64,000 bases of DNA from Kalmanozyma brasiliensis GHG001 (taxonomy: Eukaryota; Basidiomycota; Ustilaginomycetes; Ustilaginales), in contig NW_015961951.1 of assembly GCF_000497045.1 (NCBI RefSeq), positions 480,901-544,900 on the forward strand, written 5' to 3'. The notes beneath the pieces are model-generated. The model had not been told where the DNA came from. It made no database searches and worked only from the letters and a program-made list of their open reading frames with translations. Every line of letters starts with the position of its first letter. The stretch's first letter is position 1. The translations under genes and the position numbers were made by a program. Shown here one piece after another: positions 1 to 9,229 of the stretch.

Positions 1-1
1 G

Positions 2-1039
2 CACAACGGCAGAGATCTGCTCGTCTCGTATTCGTCTGGCCACATCTACCGCTTTGATATTTACGACGAGCCAGGCGTGTTGCAGGCCAATTTGGAGAAT
101 GTGCGCTTTTCGTCGGAGCAAGAAGGACGGTCGCGCTCGCCTGAGGAGGGCGCTGCGTCGGGATCACGGAAGGAAAAGGCAGTAGAGGACGACAATACGG
201 ATCTGGAAAGGGGTCAAACAGATTCCCAGCGCGCAGGTGACGTAGTCGAGATGACGGATCAGGACACGAACGAGTCTGGTGGATTCGATTCCGACGATGA
301 CGATTCCAACGCAATTGATGACGATGATGAAGACGATGCCGAAGACGATGATGCCGAAGACGACGATGCTGATGAAAACGACGACGACAACGACGACGAC
401 GACGAAGGCTCCGTCTCAGACGAAGACCTGATGCAACTCCTATCCGAAGACTCGCAACAGCATCTCGGCTTCAGCCCGACCCACAACGTGCCCACTGTCT
501 ACCCGCGCTCCGTCTACAAGGGCCAGTGCAACAAGGAAACCGTCAAAGACGTCGGCTTTGCGGGTGGTACCGACGCGTACGTCATCTCCGGTTCGGACGA
601 CGGAAACTGGTTTCGGTGGGACAAGCACACCACGTCGATCCGCGGCATCTGGCACGGCGATCCGAGCGTGGTCAACGTCATGGCGATGCATCCCATCTTA
701 CCGGTGTTTGCGATCTCGGGCATCGACGACAGCATTAAGATCTTTGCACCCATCACGGTGACGCCCTTCCCTCCCATCGAGCAAGACAGCGCCAGCGAGG
801 ACGGCGGGAAGAAGAGGAAGCATGCGCAGGCAGATGCGCTGCAGAGCATCCGGGCGTTCAAAGTGGCCGATCGGCTCGCGGACAAGGAGGTCATCTGTAG
901 GAGGAACGAACAGCATCTTGGACGCGATCTTGTCACTCCTGCGGCGAATATCCTCTGGCGTCTGCACCCAAGACTGCTCGGGTTGGAACTGGACGAAGAT
1001 GCGGAGCGCCAGATCGAGGGGGATTGCATTGTGATGTAA
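2..1039 (+). CDS. DCAF-type WD40-repeat protein, 3' part (5' end outside window)
   Basis: The frame is open from base 2, so this is the C-terminal part (345 codons plus stop) of a gene that starts left of the window. It begins inside a WD40 strand (LLVSYSSGHIYRFDIYD). An acidic low-complexity insert follows (bases about 286-425, almost all Asp/Glu), then two more WD-like units with SGSDDGNWFRWDK and HPILPVFAISGIDDSIKIF. The order of a long acidic insert and then a VSGSDxGxxFxW / HPxLPVxAxSGxDxxxKIxxP block is typical of DCAF6/DCAF8-like substrate receptors of CUL4-DDB1 ubiquitin ligases. Family membership rests on this motif match; the exact DCAF class is inference. No intron is visible in the window part. 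A GTG at 77 is internal, not a start. Confidence 0.75.
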   Translation, partial: HNGRDLLVSYSSGHIYRFDIYDEPGVLQANLENVRFSSEQEGRSRSPEEGAASGSRKEKAVEDDNTDLERGQTDSQRAGDVVEMTDQDTNESGGFDSDDDDSNAIDDDDEDDAEDDDAEDDDADENDDDNDDDDEGSVSDEDLMQLLSEDSQQHLGFSPTHNVPTVYPRSVYKGQCNKETVKDVGFAGGTDAYVISGSDDGNWFRWDKHTTSIRGIWHGDPSVVNVMAMHPILPVFAISGIDDSIKIFAPITVTPFPPIEQDSASEDGGKKRKHAQADALQSIRAFKVADRLADKEVICRRNEQHLGRDLVTPAANILWRLHPRLLGLELDEDAERQIEGDCIVM

Positions 1040-2040
1040 CCGCACACACTCCACAGGCTGCAATGGCGAGTTTGAGTCAACCGGATGTGGTGATGCGATC
1101 TACAGTAGAACAGCAACGGCGTGACATCGACAATGCAGCGCGACGACAATACCAAGAAAACGAGCGACCGAGAGATCAGCTCGGGCTGAAGCAGGTTGCA
1201 TGTGTACTCTCGTCTGGCACGCTAGTAGAATATTCCACGACATGGCTGGAAAGGCAGGCCTTTGGTCATTCGATGCAATCTGAGTCTCGGCTCCTCAGCG
1301 TGACTGCTTGAGCAATGGCATCATCGCAGACCCTCCGGCCACAGGCAAGGCCTTGAAAGGTCTTGCCTCTTGCCTGTTGTGCAAGAAGCTGCGCAAATCA
1401 CCTTTTTCTTTCGCGAAGAAGGGCATCGCTGATCAGTACGTCAACGAGATTCATAGCATTGTGGAATGAAGTGCGAACGTCACCGTCCTGGACTGCACCG
1501 GCTCGGACTGGAACCACAAGAAAATCCGCAAGGACTACAGGCTCACCAAGGATCGTTGGCTCGCGGACACGATCCTCTTCAGTTCCCAGCAACTTCGTCG
1601 TCCCTAGCTCGAATGGAGCTCGCCAGGATATTCTTGCTTCCCACTCATCACAGCAATTTCAACGGCACGGTGGGGTTTGGCGAGCTCCAATACACGGCCT
1701 GATACAACACTGAAGCCTTCGAGAGGCAAGTCGATCTGAAGCGAATGTACACGATCGCTGTTTGTGCAATACCGAATCGAGCTCTTCAACGTTTCGCTGG
1801 TGTGCTCTCCCGTCGGCAAACTGGGCCTTTAGCGTAAGGTGGTTCCGTTTCCGCTGAACCACGCAGGATCGAGGTTGGAGGTCGACCAGGTCGCAAGGGT
1901 CAGAGAGGGAGTCGGACCAGTTGATGATGGTGGCAAAGCTTCCTACAAAGCAAGGGTCATATACACAGACGTCGTTTCTGAGCTAAACCTCGTTCGTCAG
2001 TTCCAGCTCAACACCACGCAGCAAACCCCACACAGTCATC
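1040..2040. other. Intergenic stretch with short coding-like fragments
   Basis: No complete gene is supported. Several short runs read like protein in different frames and are cut by stops. Examples are the frame around 1396-1466 (LRKSPFSFAKKGIADQYVN) and the next frame segment up to 1606 (DYRLTKDRWLADTILFSS). This pattern suggests decayed coding sequence, possibly continuous with the disrupted gene that follows. No family was recognised. Confidence 0.3.
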
Positions 2041-2740
2041 ATGGTCTCGACGCGAGCCAACAAACGCGATGCTCCAGACGACAAGGACGACGAAGCAGCC
2101 TCCTCTACTGCTGACGTCTACACCGGTGTCAAGGCCACCTTGAACCGCAGGAAATACCTCGACTACTATCGTTTGCACGGTTCCATTGACGTCCTCGGAG
2201 GTCCAAACATCACAGTCGGCTACCGTCTCAAGTCAACCAGGACACGAGTCGGCAACCACTCTCCGGGTAGAGAGCCAGCCGTCTTTGATCTCAACACAAT
2301 GCAGAAGGCCATTGAGAGCAAGAAGGGGACGAAGCTGGAGGGGAGGTTCTTCGAACAGAACGAGATTTCTTCCTTTCGATCAACACGATTGCCTCATACG
2401 ATTATCAAATCGACTTCATTCGCGGCGTCGTGTCGCTGCTCACCCTCCGGCGGTCGCCTGGCGTACTCGCTTGGCCAAAACAGATGGTCTCAATGGCTCT
2501 TCGGCAATTATCGCAGAAGACCTCGAAAAAAGCGATCGCTGGACAACTCTGCGCAACATCCTTTGGGCTTTCTGCATGTTGCTGGACCTGCCGTGCACTT
2601 GGCGTCTCGATGGACACAGCACGCAGGTCTTCCACGACGAGGTCCTCCTCGACCAAACTTCATGGTGGTACAACTCCATCAAGAAGAGTCGATGCCCCAT
2701 CAGCATCATTCCGTTCCTTGGCGCCGCTGTGCCATACTGA
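2041..2740 (+). pseudogene. Frame-disrupted gene relic of unknown family
   Basis: A good ATG at 2041 opens a frame (MVSTRANKRDAPDDKDD...) that stays protein-like to about base 2360. Protein-like sequence then continues in a second frame (from 2361: RDFFLSINTIASYDYQIDF) and from about 2455 in a third frame (SDRWTTLRNILWAF, then VFHDEVLLDQTSWWYNSIKK), ending at a TGA at 2738-2740. Neither junction has a GT donor and AG acceptor, so lost single bases fit better than introns. The uninterrupted first frame runs to 3090, but it becomes Arg/Ser/Pro-rich and unlike protein after 2360. I do not recognise the family. Sequencing errors would give the same picture. Confidence 0.45.
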
Positions 2741-3307
2741 GCGTGCTGAGCCTCGGGCAGGGTGCATCCCCCGTGAGCATGTGCAGGTTCCAGAGCGCGC
2801 ACGGCTTTCGTATCTCGCCCAAGAGCTGGCTCCTCCTCCTCGTGAAGCCTGAAGGGCACTCGACGCTGCTCCCCCGCCGAAACGCTCACGGTATGTCACG
2901 CACGACTGCGATCCGAAGCTGTCTGCGGCACTTGCAACAGATTAGGCCTCCTTATACCAGCCAAGGAGATGAGTTGTCTACTGTGGCAGATCGAGCGGCA
3001 ATGCAACTCGAAGAACGAGTGAGTCGAAAAGGACATTGTCTTAAGCGATTAAGTCACCCCAATGAGAAGCTGGGAGCGATGTTGGGCTGAGAGTCGGTAG
3101 GGAATCCGCACACGCCACGAGCATCTTCTGAGCCAAATGAATGTATTGATGCGATCTGGATCATCGTTGGCGTCGAAGAGGCGCTGAGACGAGATCAACA
3201 GAAAGAGATGTGCGAACTGATTGTCCCAACCGAGCGCGAGCTAAAACAAAGCCAAAAACCAAAGTGTGTCCATACGTAAACCCGACCCTAAACCACGACC
3301 GCCGCTC
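2741..3307. other. Intergenic, no gene seen
   Basis: This is the 3' flank of the disrupted gene and of the convergent gene that ends at 3308. A short protein-like run in the third frame continues to about 2852 and may belong to the relic. Nothing else is supported. Confidence 0.4.
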
Positions 3308-4387
3308 CTAGTTGAGCAGACCGTAGATCCTGTACAACGGGAACGTGGTCCTGCCGCCCTTGGCACCTTCACCAAAGTAAGCCCCACCGCCGTACACCTG
3401 GGTCTTGCCGTTGAAGCTGGCCTCGGTGACGACCGTTAGGGAGTTGGTCTTGAACTCGTCCCTTGTTGCGCTGCGGACAGTTGCGCTTCTCCACCTGTCG
3501 CTGCTCTGGAAGCGATACGTATTGGGAGCTTTAGCCGCAAACAAATTGCTCTTGCCGGCAATTTGGACAGTGTGGATCTTTTCGCTGCCGTCGGTGCTGC
3601 CGAAGTTGGCGCCTGTGAGGCGAACAGGGATGCCGGTGGGGTTGGGGGAGGAAAGGTCGAACGCGGTGAGTGGTCGAGGGCCGCCAAAGGCAACGAGCAT
3701 GTTGTCCTCGGGGATGAAGGCTACGCCTGTGTAACCCGGGCGTTGGGAGCCGTTGGACTTCTCGGAGTACCACGGCGTAATCGTCTTTCCATCGGGCGAG
3801 ACGCGCGCAATGGCAGGCATGCCAAGCGCAAAGACGACGTACGAGTTGTCCGCGTTATCCTGGGCGCTTGCCACGGGTCCAAAAGGTAACGTCCCCGTTC
3901 TGGACCTAAACGCTGACTTGACCCCTGAAAGACTGACACTCCATACAGGAGACGATGAGGAGCTAGCCGGAAGGTTGAAGCGATGGAAGCTCTCGGCTCC
4001 CTCGGGTCGCTGCCCACTCCCGAAGCGGAAAGCAGCCGAGTTCTTGGCAACAGCAAACAGCTTGTCTCCAGCAGAATTGATGGATAGACCCGCCATCTGC
4101 TGATCCCCATCCCCACTGCTCGACACGCCAGGGATGAGAAGATTGTAGTTGCTGCGCGTGGCAACGTTCCACACCGACACACGACCCTTCCACAGGTTGG
4201 ACTGGTAGAACAGGTTGCGTGCCTTGTCAAAGATGCAGTCCTCGGGATAGAGGTTCTTGACGTTGATGTTGATGGTGTCCGGAGGAGGGGCACGGGTTTC
4301 GAGGGTGATGGGGGAAGGGTGGGCGGTGACGCAGGTCGAGGAGATGGCTGCAAGCGCGACGAGGGCGGTGGTGATGCTCAGCTTCAT
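3308..4387 (-). CDS. Secreted beta-propeller-like protein (TRI14-like)
   Basis: The product is 359 residues from the ATG at 4387. The reading frame extends further upstream only through a TTG. The N-terminus is a clear signal peptide (MKLSITTALVALAAISSTCVTA, cleavage near residue 22), so the protein should enter the secretory pathway. The mature part has repeated short beta-strand units with Gly/Asp turns, including NLYPEDCIFDKARNLFYQSN, LWKGRVSVWN and ARVSPDGKTITPWYS. These resemble six-bladed propellers of the fungal TRI14-like / gluconolactonase-like type. There is no membrane anchor and no intron. The TRI14 resemblance is pattern recognition only and does not imply trichothecene synthesis, since no cluster partners are nearby. 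It could act as a secreted or cell-wall protein. Confidence 0.6.
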   Translation of the reverse strand: MKLSITTALVALAAISSTCVTAHPSPITLETRAPPPDTININVKNLYPEDCIFDKARNLFYQSNLWKGRVSVWNVATRSNYNLLIPGVSSSGDGDQQMAGLSINSAGDKLFAVAKNSAAFRFGSGQRPEGAESFHRFNLPASSSSSPVWSVSLSGVKSAFRSRTGTLPFGPVASAQDNADNSYVVFALGMPAIARVSPDGKTITPWYSEKSNGSQRPGYTGVAFIPEDNMLVAFGGPRPLTAFDLSSPNPTGIPVRLTGANFGSTDGSEKIHTVQIAGKSNLFAAKAPNTYRFQSSDRWRSATVRSATRDEFKTNSLTVVTEASFNGKTQVYGGGAYFGEGAKGGRTTFPLYRIYGLLN

Positions 4388-5269
4388 GGTGGGCGGTGGT
4401 GGTGTTGATGAATTCAACGACGAGGAGAAGGCGTCGGAAGGAGTGTACGAGGTTCTTATACCACTGGTGAGAGAGGGAGGACAAGGTCAAAGGGACCAAG
4501 CGCAAACGGAACGTGTATCCGCTCCAACACAAAGGTACACACACACCGTCCAACGCAAGCCCAGCTGCAGCCGGGCGGGGTGGGTCGTACCCACACGCTT
4601 ACCTTCCCGTCGATCCCCCCACAAAGCCAATTTCCCGCGTCTGTTTTGACGATCGCAAAGATTCTCAGGCACCTTCTTTCCAACTCCGACCTCACAATAC
4701 GGTTTCAGAGCGGGTTCCCTTCCCCGTCCCATTCTACCGAGCGGTCGACTGAATGCTTGCTTGCAAGGGACACAAGGTGAGACTCTTCTTGCGCATCATA
4801 GTTGACCTGCTCACAATGCAGGGCGAGTCGGTCAGGGGCGGTGTGCAGGCTCTTCACAAAGGAGTTTGGCGCCTTGTATGCGAGAGAAGGGATCGACGCT
4901 GCGTCTGGACCCTGAGCGTGGACCCGGCTCGGCTGGGCTGATGCAGCTGACATGCCTCGTGGCTCGGCGCGCCGGAATGCTTCCTTTCTCAAAACTTAAA
5001 ATCGAGTCTCCGCACACTGCTAACCGCTCACGATGGAGTGTCTTGCTTCACAAGCCGGTGCGCCGCCCTTCTCGTGGTGGCGATCACGACTCGGCGGTTG
5101 ACATTGCACAAGGCTCCACGCTTCAGACAAGTTGTCACGCCACCGCCGCAAAAGCGGATGGTCGACCCTCTCAACGCCTCTGTCGCGCCTCCTGCCCTGA
5201 TCTTGTCAGACGATGAGCTGTTATTGAACGTATCGTCGTTTCCGAAACATGTGCACCACTGTCGGAACG
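4388..5269. other. Intergenic region upstream of the secreted protein gene
   Basis: Nearly 0.9 kb lies between the start of the secreted protein gene and the stop of DCC1, both on the minus strand. ORFs here are short and have no protein-like composition. It presumably carries the promoter of the secreted protein; no specific site could be named. Confidence 0.4.
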
Positions 5270-6580
5270 CTAGTACTTGACCCTCGCCGAATACATCACC
5301 ACATCCCTCCAAACATTCTTCGCCTTCCCATCTGGCCCCACCACCCGTTTATCCTTGTTCCACATCCTCTTCTCCTCCTCACTCAACTCCCAGTCGAGCA
5401 CCTTGGCCTTGCTCGCTCTAGCGAATTTGAGCAGCAGTGCGTCCTTCTTCTTGTCGTTCAGCGCCAGGTCCTGGATGAACGGCGTGAGATCTGCCGCGAT
5501 CCAGCTGGGTCGTGTGAGGAACAGATCCTGAAACCGCGCCGCTGGGTCTACGGGTAGTTCGTGGCGCGAGAAGAACTGGATCTGCGTCGACGCAGGGTTG
5601 GGGTAGAGCGACACACCGGGCGCAGGAGAGGGAGTGAGGATGTAGTACCCCGATAGCAGGTCCAGCGAGGCAAGCGCGCGAAAGTCGGGTGAGAGACAGG
5701 CTGCGTGCCAGTCACGCATGAAGGTGGTGAGCGGCACACCGATGCGCGCCGTCTTGAGGGATTGCACGCCGAGAAAGTGGACGATGGACTTTGTGTCCAG
5801 CGCCACGGTCTCGCCGGTGAGGGTGCCGAAGAACTGAGTGAGCAGTGCGGTGACCACTTGACGATTTAGCTCGTGGACGGTTGCTAAAGCCTCGACGGTT
5901 TCTTGGAGCGGAACAGAGTCCGAGATGAGCGCGTGCAGGTCGAGGTGCGAGATGAGGATCTGTAGTGCTGAGACGGTCCATGCTGGTGAAATGTGTCGCA
6001 TGCAGCCGTCCATTTCAATGACATGATTCTTGATCAGGCCCGCTTCGAGCTCGGCAGGGCTCGCTTGAACGATGCTCTTGAGCTGCTTCAGCGTGTACTT
6101 CTTCACTGGCTTTGCTGATCCTCGCTCCTCTTCGCCGTCGTACTGTGACGGCTTGAGTAGACCCAACAAGCGGTCCAGCCGTGGCACAACAGGCGCCAGC
6201 TCCAATGTGTCCGTTACGTTGCTTTGCAGATACAACGCTGGCTTGGACGGTCCTGCCTCGCCCTCTGCAGTCGAAGGCGCCGCATCGATGCTGCACAGCA
6301 ATAGAGAGTTGGATTGCGAGACAGCTCGCAGCGCCAACGTCTGAGTGTCTGTCACGAGTACAGCTTGATCATCGTATCGTCCTTTGATGGTGAGCCTTGT
6401 GATGTCGGTCTTGCGTCTCTTCGCTGCTGGCTCCGAAGCCGATGTGTCGTCCTTCTTCTTGGCGGAAGGGTCGAAAAGATGGAGCAGCTCGTTGGGGATC
6501 TCAAGCAGATGGTACTGCGGCAGAGGCAGTGGTACGGAGCAGAGCTCTATCGAGCTTGACGAGGATGCTGCAGTCGCCAT
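5270..6580 (-). CDS. DCC1: Sister chromatid cohesion protein Dcc1 (Ctf18-RFC subunit)
   Basis: The product is 436 residues from the ATG at 6580 and has no intron. The N-terminus (YHLLEIPNELLHLF, then a disordered KKKDD...KRRK patch) and the later blocks match the Dcc1 family. They include LTIKGRYDDQAVLVTDTQTL, LLCSIDAAP, the LKQLKSIVQASPAELEAGL helix pair and a winged-helix-rich C-terminus with LFLTRPSWIAADLTPFIQDL. Dcc1 joins Ctf8 and Ctf18 in an alternative clamp loader that handles PCNA at forks and supports sister chromatid cohesion. In-frame ATGs at 6673 and 6637 would add up to 31 residues. I chose 6580 because the family normally begins just before the LLELP-type motif. It is read toward the secreted protein gene and is divergent from TRM10. 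Confidence 0.85.
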   Translation of the reverse strand: MATAASSSSSIELCSVPLPLPQYHLLEIPNELLHLFDPSAKKKDDTSASEPAAKRRKTDITRLTIKGRYDDQAVLVTDTQTLALRAVSQSNSLLLCSIDAAPSTAEGEAGPSKPALYLQSNVTDTLELAPVVPRLDRLLGLLKPSQYDGEEERGSAKPVKKYTLKQLKSIVQASPAELEAGLIKNHVIEMDGCMRHISPAWTVSALQILISHLDLHALISDSVPLQETVEALATVHELNRQVVTALLTQFFGTLTGETVALDTKSIVHFLGVQSLKTARIGVPLTTFMRDWHAACLSPDFRALASLDLLSGYYILTPSPAPGVSLYPNPASTQIQFFSRHELPVDPAARFQDLFLTRPSWIAADLTPFIQDLALNDKKKDALLLKFARASKAKVLDWELSEEEKRMWNKDKRVVGPDGKAKNVWRDVVMYSARVKY

Positions 6581-6840
6581 TGCGAGATACCTTTGTGGGT
6601 CGAGTGGACGAAATGATGGCGAGAGGGAAAGTGACATGGAGCGAGACCAACACTTGCACCTTCTTCGCGCCATCGCGTCGCGTTAACACAAAGCGCATTT
6701 CAACGGCGAATTTTTGCGCCTCTTGGTGGAGGTGATTGGACTCGGAATTCGGGGGCGTTTGGCGGCCAACTTTTCTTCTCGAAGAGTGTCATGCTTGGCT
6801 TTGACCTCGTCCCCAACCATTCAGGATTCACCGACACACG

Positions 6841-8106
6841 ATGGAAGCAGCCGAGACAAGCACATCAACTCAGGGTCCTAAAGCGACTTCGGCTGTGGCC
6901 TCAGGCTCTCGTCATGCGGGTCCGCCCATCGAAGTTCCACCGGGCATGTCCAAAAACGCAGCCAAGAAGCTCGCGCGCAAACAGAAGCTCGAGGCCACCA
7001 AGCACGAGCGCCGTGCTGCCGAGCGCCTCAAGAAGAAGGAGAACAAGCGGGCACGCTATCTAGCCTCCAATCCAGACAGTAGCCACAAGCGAAGGAGCTC
7101 GGACTTCAGCGAGGCTGCCAGCAAAAAGCCGCGAGCCGACGACAAGGAGTACTTTGACGCTCGACTCGTCATCGATTGCGGGTTCGACGAGCTGATGCAG
7201 GAGAAGGAGTCGACGAGCATGACACAGCAGCTCATGTATCTCTATTCCGCGAATCGGAATGCCAAGATGCCGTTTGGCGAGGTGATCTTGACCGGGCAAG
7301 ATGCGAAGGGGGATTGCTTGAAGGACGTTCATCCGGATCATCTTTCTCTCGTACCCGGTGAATCGAGCTCGGATACAGCAGATCAGGAAGGGGAAGGAAG
7401 AACGAGCGCAGCTAGCATCGAGAACAACAGTATCGGCGAAGCCATGGACGGCAAGCTACGCGGCGTATGGAGGCGGTGGAAGCGCGTCACCATCTACCAG
7501 CACGGTGGGATCGAGTCTCTTCTCTCTAGCGCCGATGACAGCTCAGCATCAAGCTCTACACCAGCAGTCGAAGCCAGCACAACAGGCCGCCACTTTCTTC
7601 CGGAAGAAACACGTCAAGCGCTACACCGTATCCCCCTCTCCTCCGCCATCTACCTCACCGCCGACACCGACGACACACTCACGCACCTTGAGCCCGGCAT
7701 GACCTACATCATCGGCGGCATCGTCGACAAGAACCGCTACAAGGGTCTCTGTCGCGCCAAGGCGGACCGTCTCGGCATTCGGGCTGCCAAGCTGCCTCTC
7801 TCACAGGAGATGATGGAGGCAGTGGAGCGCAACGTTCGGGCGCAGGGCGAGTCGATTCAGGACGAGACGGCGGGGGATCAAGGGGAGAAGGGATTTGTGG
7901 GGAGAAAGGTGCTAACGGTCAACCAGGTGGTGGAGATCTTGACTGCGTGGACCGAGACGAGGGACTGGGTCAAGGCGCTCGAGAAGGCGCTGCCGAGGAG
8001 GAAGTTGAAGCAGCGTGGGCCTGCGGCGAAGACGAGGGAGACGTCGGAAGCAAGGACAAGCGACAAAGACGAGGCCAGGCAATATGCGGCGCGGAACGAC
8101 CCGTGA
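6841..8106 (+). CDS. TRM10: tRNA (guanine(9)-N1)-methyltransferase Trm10
   Basis: The product is 421 residues from an ATG at 6841 and has no intron. A basic Lys/Arg-rich N-terminal region (about residues 35-90) precedes the SPOUT-fold methyltransferase domain. The domain starts at YFDARLVIDCGFDELM (about residue 101) and continues through MTQQLMYLYSANR, the knot region YLTADTDDTLTHLEPGMTYIIGGIVDKNRYKG and the terminal LTVNQVVEILTAW. These are hallmark Trm10 blocks: the DKNRYKG / A-x-RLGIRxAxLPL segment forms the AdoMet site. The enzyme methylates N1 of G9 in tRNAs. A short acidic insert with SSADDSSASSS lies between the two halves of the domain. The C-terminal tail is basic. It is divergent from DCC1 with about 260 bp between starts. 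Confidence 0.92.
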   Translation: MEAAETSTSTQGPKATSAVASGSRHAGPPIEVPPGMSKNAAKKLARKQKLEATKHERRAAERLKKKENKRARYLASNPDSSHKRRSSDFSEAASKKPRADDKEYFDARLVIDCGFDELMQEKESTSMTQQLMYLYSANRNAKMPFGEVILTGQDAKGDCLKDVHPDHLSLVPGESSSDTADQEGEGRTSAASIENNSIGEAMDGKLRGVWRRWKRVTIYQHGGIESLLSSADDSSASSSTPAVEASTTGRHFLPEETRQALHRIPLSSAIYLTADTDDTLTHLEPGMTYIIGGIVDKNRYKGLCRAKADRLGIRAAKLPLSQEMMEAVERNVRAQGESIQDETAGDQGEKGFVGRKVLTVNQVVEILTAWTETRDWVKALEKALPRRKLKQRGPAAKTRETSEARTSDKDEARQYAARNDP

Positions 8107-8360
8107 CATCTCACACGCGAACGCACACACTAGCGACGACGAGGCAAAAGGCGCGAAAGCCGACAAAGTGATGCAATTGATACCAGTCCAGCCAGTAGCA
8201 GAACGAGCGAATGAGTGAGAGACCGAAAAGGACTGATGCAGAAGAAACGAAACAAGACGAAGGAGTCCGTGCACCTAACGTGTCAGGGAGGATAGAGGTG
8301 GAAGTGGTCACCACCAGCAGAGACCGACATTTCCCCTCGTCCTCGATGCCACCACGGCAA

Positions 8361-9229
8361 TCAAGGCTGGAACGCGAGCACGGCAGTGAAGAGCACGCTC
8401 GCGGTCACCAACAGCACCGGCAGGGACTTGATCCCCTTCACAGCACCGGAAGTCGAGTTCATCCTCGAGTTCGACCCAGCAGCGGATGTATCGGTCGACG
8501 AGGTGTCGGCTGTGTTTCCGCTGTCGACCTGCACCACCGGCTCCTGCGTCTGCACCACCGCCGCCGCGGCCACCGACTGGCTCTGCTCCTCCAGCGCGCT
8601 CGTCGTCGCGTTGGCCACCTTCTTGTGCTTCTGCACGTGTTTGTGGAACGCGGTTGCAAACGGCCGCGCGTGCTTGTACGTGGTGGTGACGGTCTTATGG
8701 TGCTTGGGCTGCTTCTTGACGCACTTAGCCGGTGCGTTGATGTGGTCGAAATGACACTCGAGCAGCGCACCGTCCGCGTCTTTGGCGGAGAAATAGTTGT
8801 GCGATTCGAGGAACTTTTGGTCTTCGACAATGGTGGTGGTGTGGCCGTTGATCGAGGCGTATTCGTGCGCGCGGACGTTCCAGACTGTCGCAGCGGCGCC
8901 ATCGGGTGCGGTGGTGGTCGCGAGAGGAGTAGGCTTGAATTTGATCGTCACGTCGCCGTCCAGACTCGACATGGCGGTTTCGAGGCTGTTGATCATCTGA
9001 TTCACGCCAGGCGCGAAGAGCGAGACGGTCGAGGTGGGCATCGTGACGGTCGGTTGAGTGGGTTGTGACAGGGAGGAGACAGGTGTGAAATGAGCGTCGA
9101 GGGGAGGGGGTCGAAGGGTGGAGTGGAGAGCGGGTGGTGGTGATAAGGAGACTGAAAGCTGATGGCGACGAAGAGGGTCAAGAGGACGCAGGATAGGGGG
9201 CGCAGGATAGCGTCGGAGTTCGGCGCCAT
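8361..9229 (-). CDS. Putative GPI-anchored secreted protein (apparent frame change after signal peptide)
   Basis: The minus frame ending at 8361 encodes a Ser/Thr-rich protein with His-rich clusters (KKQPKHHKTVTTTYKHA). Its C-terminus (NSTSGAVKGIKSLPVLLVTA then SVLFTAVLAFQP) looks like a GPI-attachment signal: small omega residues, a spacer, then a hydrophobic tail. In its own frame it has no signal peptide; the ORF runs to an ATG at 9305, with an internal ATG at 9041. A textbook signal peptide (MAPNSDAILRPLSCVLLTLF) starts at an ATG at 9229 in another frame. The two frames would join if about 2 mod 3 bases were removed between about 9160 and 9050, but no canonical GT donor is obvious there. 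The gene is probably real; its 5' structure is unresolved. The body (TVWNVRAHEYASINGH) matches no family I know. Confidence 0.5.

Noticed and set aside
259..495. Minus-strand Ser-rich ORF
   Set aside because: It is the complement of the Asp/Glu low-complexity insert of the WD40 gene.
8211..9068. Plus-strand ORF of 285 codons
   Set aside because: It overlaps the minus-strand GPI-type gene, is Arg/His/Gly-rich with no domain, and is best explained as an antisense shadow of that gene.
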